Assembly (NCBI GenBank): GCA_900756495.1
Contig: CAAEKI010000281.1
Coordinates: forward strand, 1 to 7,346
Direction of reading: 5' to 3'
Length of the DNA: 7,346 nucleotides
Origin: an uncultured Oscillospiraceae bacterium
GTDB lineage: Bacteria > Bacillota > Clostridia > Oscillospirales > Oscillospiraceae
Shown here: positions 5,310-7,346 of the stretch, piece after piece
How the letters are laid out: every line of letters starts with the position of its first letter
Position numbering within the stretch: the stretch's first letter is position 1
The notes under the pieces: model-generated
Told to the model about the DNA's origin: nothing
What the model saw: the letters and a program-made list of their open reading frames with translations, nothing else
Database searches by the model: none
Made by a program: the position numbers and the translations under genes

Positions 5310-7133
5310 TTAGTACGCTCCCGCCGTGCTGCGGACAGCCCCTGCCGCAACCTGCTCCACAAGGATATCCCGGATGGCATCGGCGAGATTTTGCCGGTCC
5401 GCCGCCGTGCGGCCGGTGTTCGCCCCGTTGATGGTAATCACCGGAGTCTGGGCCGTCAGATTGACTTGGTTCACATACCGGCGCTCCGCCACGTCCACCA
5501 GGGATTTCAGATCCTCTTCGGACATATTAACGGCTTTCTCAATTCCCTTCACGCCGGAGGCAATGCCCCCGAGCTGGCCGGAAATCTCATCGTAGGAACT
5601 GTACGCCGCCGCCGTGGTCTCCCCCGCCACCTGTTCCGCTCTCTTTTGCTGGATCTCGGCCTGCCGGGCGGCGTGATTGGCGTCCCGATCCGCCCACATC
5701 TGTGCCAGCTGATCTGCGCGGCTCTGGGCTCTCCGATCCGCCTCCGCCCGGGCGGCCTCCAGCTCTTTGTTGCGCGCCGCCTTTGCCGCTTCGTTTTCCG
5801 CTGCAGCCGTCGCCGCAAATGTGGTTTTCTGGATGGCATCAATGGATACGCCCGGTATCAGGTTCAGCTTCTCAATAAACCAGTTGATGATGCCGATGGC
5901 CCCGTTTACCATGCTCTGCAAAATATTGAGTACGCCCACTTTCATGTCACCCATAAAATTCTGAATGGAAGTCTTCACTGCCAGAAACTTGAGGGCCATG
6001 TTTTCGAGATAGCCCATCACCGCGTATACGCCGGTCATAAATCCGGCTTTCAGGGTATCCCAGGCGAATAAAATTGCGTCCACCACTATCAGCCACGCAA
6101 CTTTAAGGCCGCCCACAGCCTGAACCCACTTGTAAATCAGAACAATAACAATTCCGATCGCAACCGCAACCGCCAATAAAATCGGGTTCGCCAAAAGGGC
6201 CGCAAAGAACGCCTTTGCCGCACCTGTAGCTATCCACTGTGCGACAGTGTAAAATGCAACCGCCGCCGCCAGGCCATAAAACACAGCAATTGCGGTGTCC
6301 ATATGCTCCGAGATAAACCCCGCAAGCTGCCCCACGACATTCAGAACAGGCTGAAAGGTCTTTAATAAGATGTTTTGCGCCTGCGTCCAAAGCTGCGCCC
6401 AGGTGACTGGCATCTCGGCAAACTTGGCGTTGGTCTCCTCCGCCGCGGCAAACATGGCGTTCTTGACCACCTCTGCGGTCACCTTGCCCTCGCTGGCCAG
6501 CTCCCGCATCTCTCCGGTGGTAACGCCCATGTACTTGGCGATGCTCTGGGCGATCATGGGGGTCTGCTCCAGCACAGAATTGAGCTCTTCGCCCCGCAGT
6601 ACGCCGGAGGAAAGCCCCTGGGTGAGCTGGAGCATGGCCGCCTGCGCCTCCTGGGTGGTGGTGCCGGACAGGGACATCTGCTTGTTGATCTGCTCTGCAA
6701 AGGCAATGATCTCCTGGTTGCTGTCAAAGGCGCTGCCCGCCAGCGTACCCAGCTTGGCCACAAAAGCCGCCGTGTCCGTGTACAGTCCACGGGAGCGCTG
6801 CGCGGACTGATAAATCATATCCTGCAGCTCCGCTGTGGTCTGCAGCCCGTCGTTCATCATGTCCAGCCGGGCGGTCGTGGAGGCCAGCTGATCGGACATG
6901 TTCAGTACCCGTTTTGTCCCGTTAATTATGGCGTAGATACTCACAATGCTCTTCAGGGCATTCCCCAGGCTGTTCGTTGCGGCCGTCGCAGTCCTTTGAC
7001 TCTCAGAAAATTGGTCTGTTGCCCTCCGTGCCCCGTTTACAGCCCCACTGGCGCGCTCTGCCTGTCGAATATAGCTGGTAAAGGTATTGGTAAAGCGATC
7101 ATATAAAATCAGCTCTTCCCGAATCTGCGCCAT
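5310..7133 (-). CDS. Tail tape measure protein
   Basis: Sets tail length and is ejected through the tube during infection; 607 residues. Residues about 75-250 match the tape-measure N-terminal domain (TIGR02675 type): LASTTARLDMMNDGLQ, RGLYTDTAAFVAKLGTLAG, a glutamine-rich segment, GVLRGEELNSVLEQTPMIAQ and GEMRELASEGKVTAE. Residues 280-337 and 343-360 are strongly hydrophobic and could form membrane segments. WFIEKLNLIPGVSIDAI at 418-434 is a recurring tape-measure motif. Residues 442-505 are alanine-, arginine- and glutamate-rich with coiled-coil character. No lysozyme or peptidase domain is visible. A TTG nine codons upstream (7160) is in frame, but ATG 7133 has GGAGGTGA at a 4-nt gap (7 nt from GGAGG), so it is the likely start. 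By the usual 1.5 angstrom per residue this implies a tail near 90 nm, an inference. Confidence 0.95.
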   Translation of the reverse strand: MAQIREELILYDRFTNTFTSYIRQAERASGAVNGARRATDQFSESQRTATAATNSLGNALKSIVSIYAIINGTKRVLNMSDQLASTTARLDMMNDGLQTTAELQDMIYQSAQRSRGLYTDTAAFVAKLGTLAGSAFDSNQEIIAFAEQINKQMSLSGTTTQEAQAAMLQLTQGLSSGVLRGEELNSVLEQTPMIAQSIAKYMGVTTGEMRELASEGKVTAEVVKNAMFAAAEETNAKFAEMPVTWAQLWTQAQNILLKTFQPVLNVVGQLAGFISEHMDTAIAVFYGLAAAVAFYTVAQWIATGAAKAFFAALLANPILLAVAVAIGIVIVLIYKWVQAVGGLKVAWLIVVDAILFAWDTLKAGFMTGVYAVMGYLENMALKFLAVKTSIQNFMGDMKVGVLNILQSMVNGAIGIINWFIEKLNLIPGVSIDAIQKTTFAATAAAENEAAKAARNKELEAARAEADRRAQSRADQLAQMWADRDANHAARQAEIQQKRAEQVAGETTAAAYSSYDEISGQLGGIASGVKGIEKAVNMSEEDLKSLVDVAERRYVNQVNLTAQTPVITINGANTGRTAADRQNLADAIRDILVEQVAAGAVRSTAGAY

Positions 7134-7137
7134 GCGC

Positions 7138-7145
7138 TCACCTCC
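7138..7145 (-). promoter_or_regulatory. Ribosome binding site of the tape measure gene
   Basis: GGAGGTGA upstream of ATG 7133. Its last three bases are the TGA stop of the frameshifted chaperone, so termination of GT and initiation of the tape measure are directly adjacent. This selects the 607-residue tape measure over the TTG-initiated 616-residue form. Confidence 0.85.
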
Positions 7146-7346
7146 GTTTCGCCCTGTCAACGGCTTCCTTCTGGTCTTTCATGCTCTTCAGCGCAAACTC
7201 TGTCACAAGCCGCTTTTCCCGCGGCGGGAGCACGTTGTATTGAGAGGGGGGCCAGCCCAGGTTGACAAAGCAGTAATAGGCTACCAGCGTGTCAACGTCC
7301 CAGACCGGCCCGCCGATTAGTTTTTTACCTCTTCCTCCACATCGGA
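7138..7346 (-). CDS. Tail assembly chaperone GT, -1 frameshift product (partial; T domain in window)
   Basis: Alternative product of the same message. Ribosomes slipping by -1 at AAAAAAC (7320-7326) bypass the TAA at 7317-7319 and add 60 residues, ending at TGA 7138-7140. The extension begins LIGGPVWDVDTLVAYYC, continues NLGWPPSQYNVLPPREKRLV, and ends EAVDRAKRR. The tryptophan/proline patch, LPPREK motif and basic helical end resemble T-domain extensions of phage chaperones, which contact the tube protein while G binds the tape measure. No start codon with a ribosome binding site exists at the beginning of this frame, so independent translation is unlikely. The interval should be read as a join with a one-base step back at 7320. 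In the lambda model GT is a minor product; the efficiency here is unknown. Confidence 0.83.
   Translation of the reverse strand, partial: RCGGRGKKLIGGPVWDVDTLVAYYCFVNLGWPPSQYNVLPPREKRLVTEFALKSMKDQKEAVDRAKRR
7249..7311 (-). ncRNA. Frameshift-stimulating RNA hairpin (cis-acting)
   Basis: Starts 8 nt after the slippery heptamer. The outer stem pairs 7300-7311 with 7249-7260 over 12 consecutive base pairs, eight Watson-Crick and four G-U. After a three-base bulge (7297-7299), the inner stem pairs 7290-7296 with 7261-7267 over seven Watson-Crick pairs (GUUGAC with GUCAAC plus an A-U). The loop is 22 nt. Spacer length and stem position match known -1 stimulators. Paired by hand; folding energy was not computed and no pseudoknot partner was found. 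Confidence 0.68.
7317..7346 (-). CDS. Tail assembly chaperone G, C-terminal end (partial)
   Basis: Only the last nine codons (SDVEEEVKN) and the TAA stop are in the window; the 5' part lies beyond the right edge. The acidic end, position directly before the tape measure gene and the slippery heptamer just before the stop identify it as the zero-frame product of a G/GT-type chaperone pair (PBSX XkdN position). Such proteins bind the tape measure and recruit tube subunits. With so little sequence, the call depends on context and on the -1 extension described separately. Confidence 0.72.
   Translation of the reverse strand, partial: SDVEEEVKN
7320..7326 (-). promoter_or_regulatory. -1 ribosomal frameshift slippery heptamer A_AAA_AAC
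   Basis: On the minus strand the zero-frame codons are GTA AAA AAC TAA, so the heptamer fits X_XXY_YYZ in the correct phase, with the zero-frame stop as the very next codon. A AAA AAC is one of the best-known -1 slippery sequences. The new frame is open for 60 codons and encodes a plausible T domain. Confidence 0.88.

Noticed and set aside
7134..7160. TTG start giving a longer tape measure
   Set aside because: The extension encodes the ribosome binding site itself (GGE), and ATG 7133 is ideally spaced from GGAGGTGA.
7249..7311. Inverted repeat as a transcription terminator
   Set aside because: No U-tract follows the 3' arm, the structure lies inside an open coding frame upstream of the tape measure, and its spacing from the slippery site fits a frameshift stimulator.
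7138..7316. The 60-codon -1 frame as an independent small gene
   Set aside because: No ATG, GTG or TTG with a ribosome binding site is found near its beginning, and the only early part of the frame is reached through the slippery site.

Overview
The window is a contiguous block of contractile-tail genes, all on the minus strand, so it is read from the right edge to the left. The order is tail assembly chaperone, tape measure, XkdP-like protein, XkdQ-like hub, XkdR/DUF2577 spike-like protein, XkdS/DUF2634, XkdT (baseplate J), XkdU/DUF2313 and tail fibre. This matches Bacillus PBSX (xkdN to xkdV). The source is most likely a prophage, or a PBSX/diffocin-like phage-tail particle, of a Gram-positive host. 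Strong AGGAGG-type ribosome binding sites, moderately high GC and fibre motifs common in gut Clostridia suggest a Clostridia/Oscillospirales genome, but that is inference. No capsid, portal, integrase or lysis gene is present, so phage and tail-like bacteriocin cannot be told apart.

Layout. At the right edge (7138-7346) is the end of the tail assembly chaperone. Its zero frame stops at 7317-7319, immediately after a perfect A_AAA_AAC slippery heptamer. The -1 frame then runs 60 codons to the tape-measure ribosome binding site. An extended RNA hairpin begins 8 nt after the heptamer, so this is a convincing programmed -1 frameshift giving G and GT chaperone forms. Next come the tape measure (5310-7133) and the XkdP-like protein (4554-5294), which ends in an SH3-like domain where a LysM domain would be expected. 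The hub (3589-4557) follows. The spike-like protein (2959-3579) carries five exact 9-residue HxH repeats and then a 10-residue repeat array. Two baseplate wedge genes (2540-2953 and 1428-2543), the DUF2313 protein (527-1435) and the first 179 codons of a tail fibre (1-537) complete the block.

The genes are packed as one translationally coupled unit. There are ATGA overlaps at two junctions, 8- and 11-nt overlaps at two more, and 5-15-nt gaps elsewhere. There is no intergenic space for a promoter or terminator, so transcription must enter from beyond the right edge and leave past the left edge. Together the products set tail length (chaperone and tape measure), build the hub and spike, assemble the wedges around it, and attach the receptor-binding fibre.

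The two most notable observations are the complete frameshift cassette (heptamer, spacer and hairpin) and the HxH array inserted in the DUF2577 protein. The array suggests an iron-threaded, out-and-back needle.
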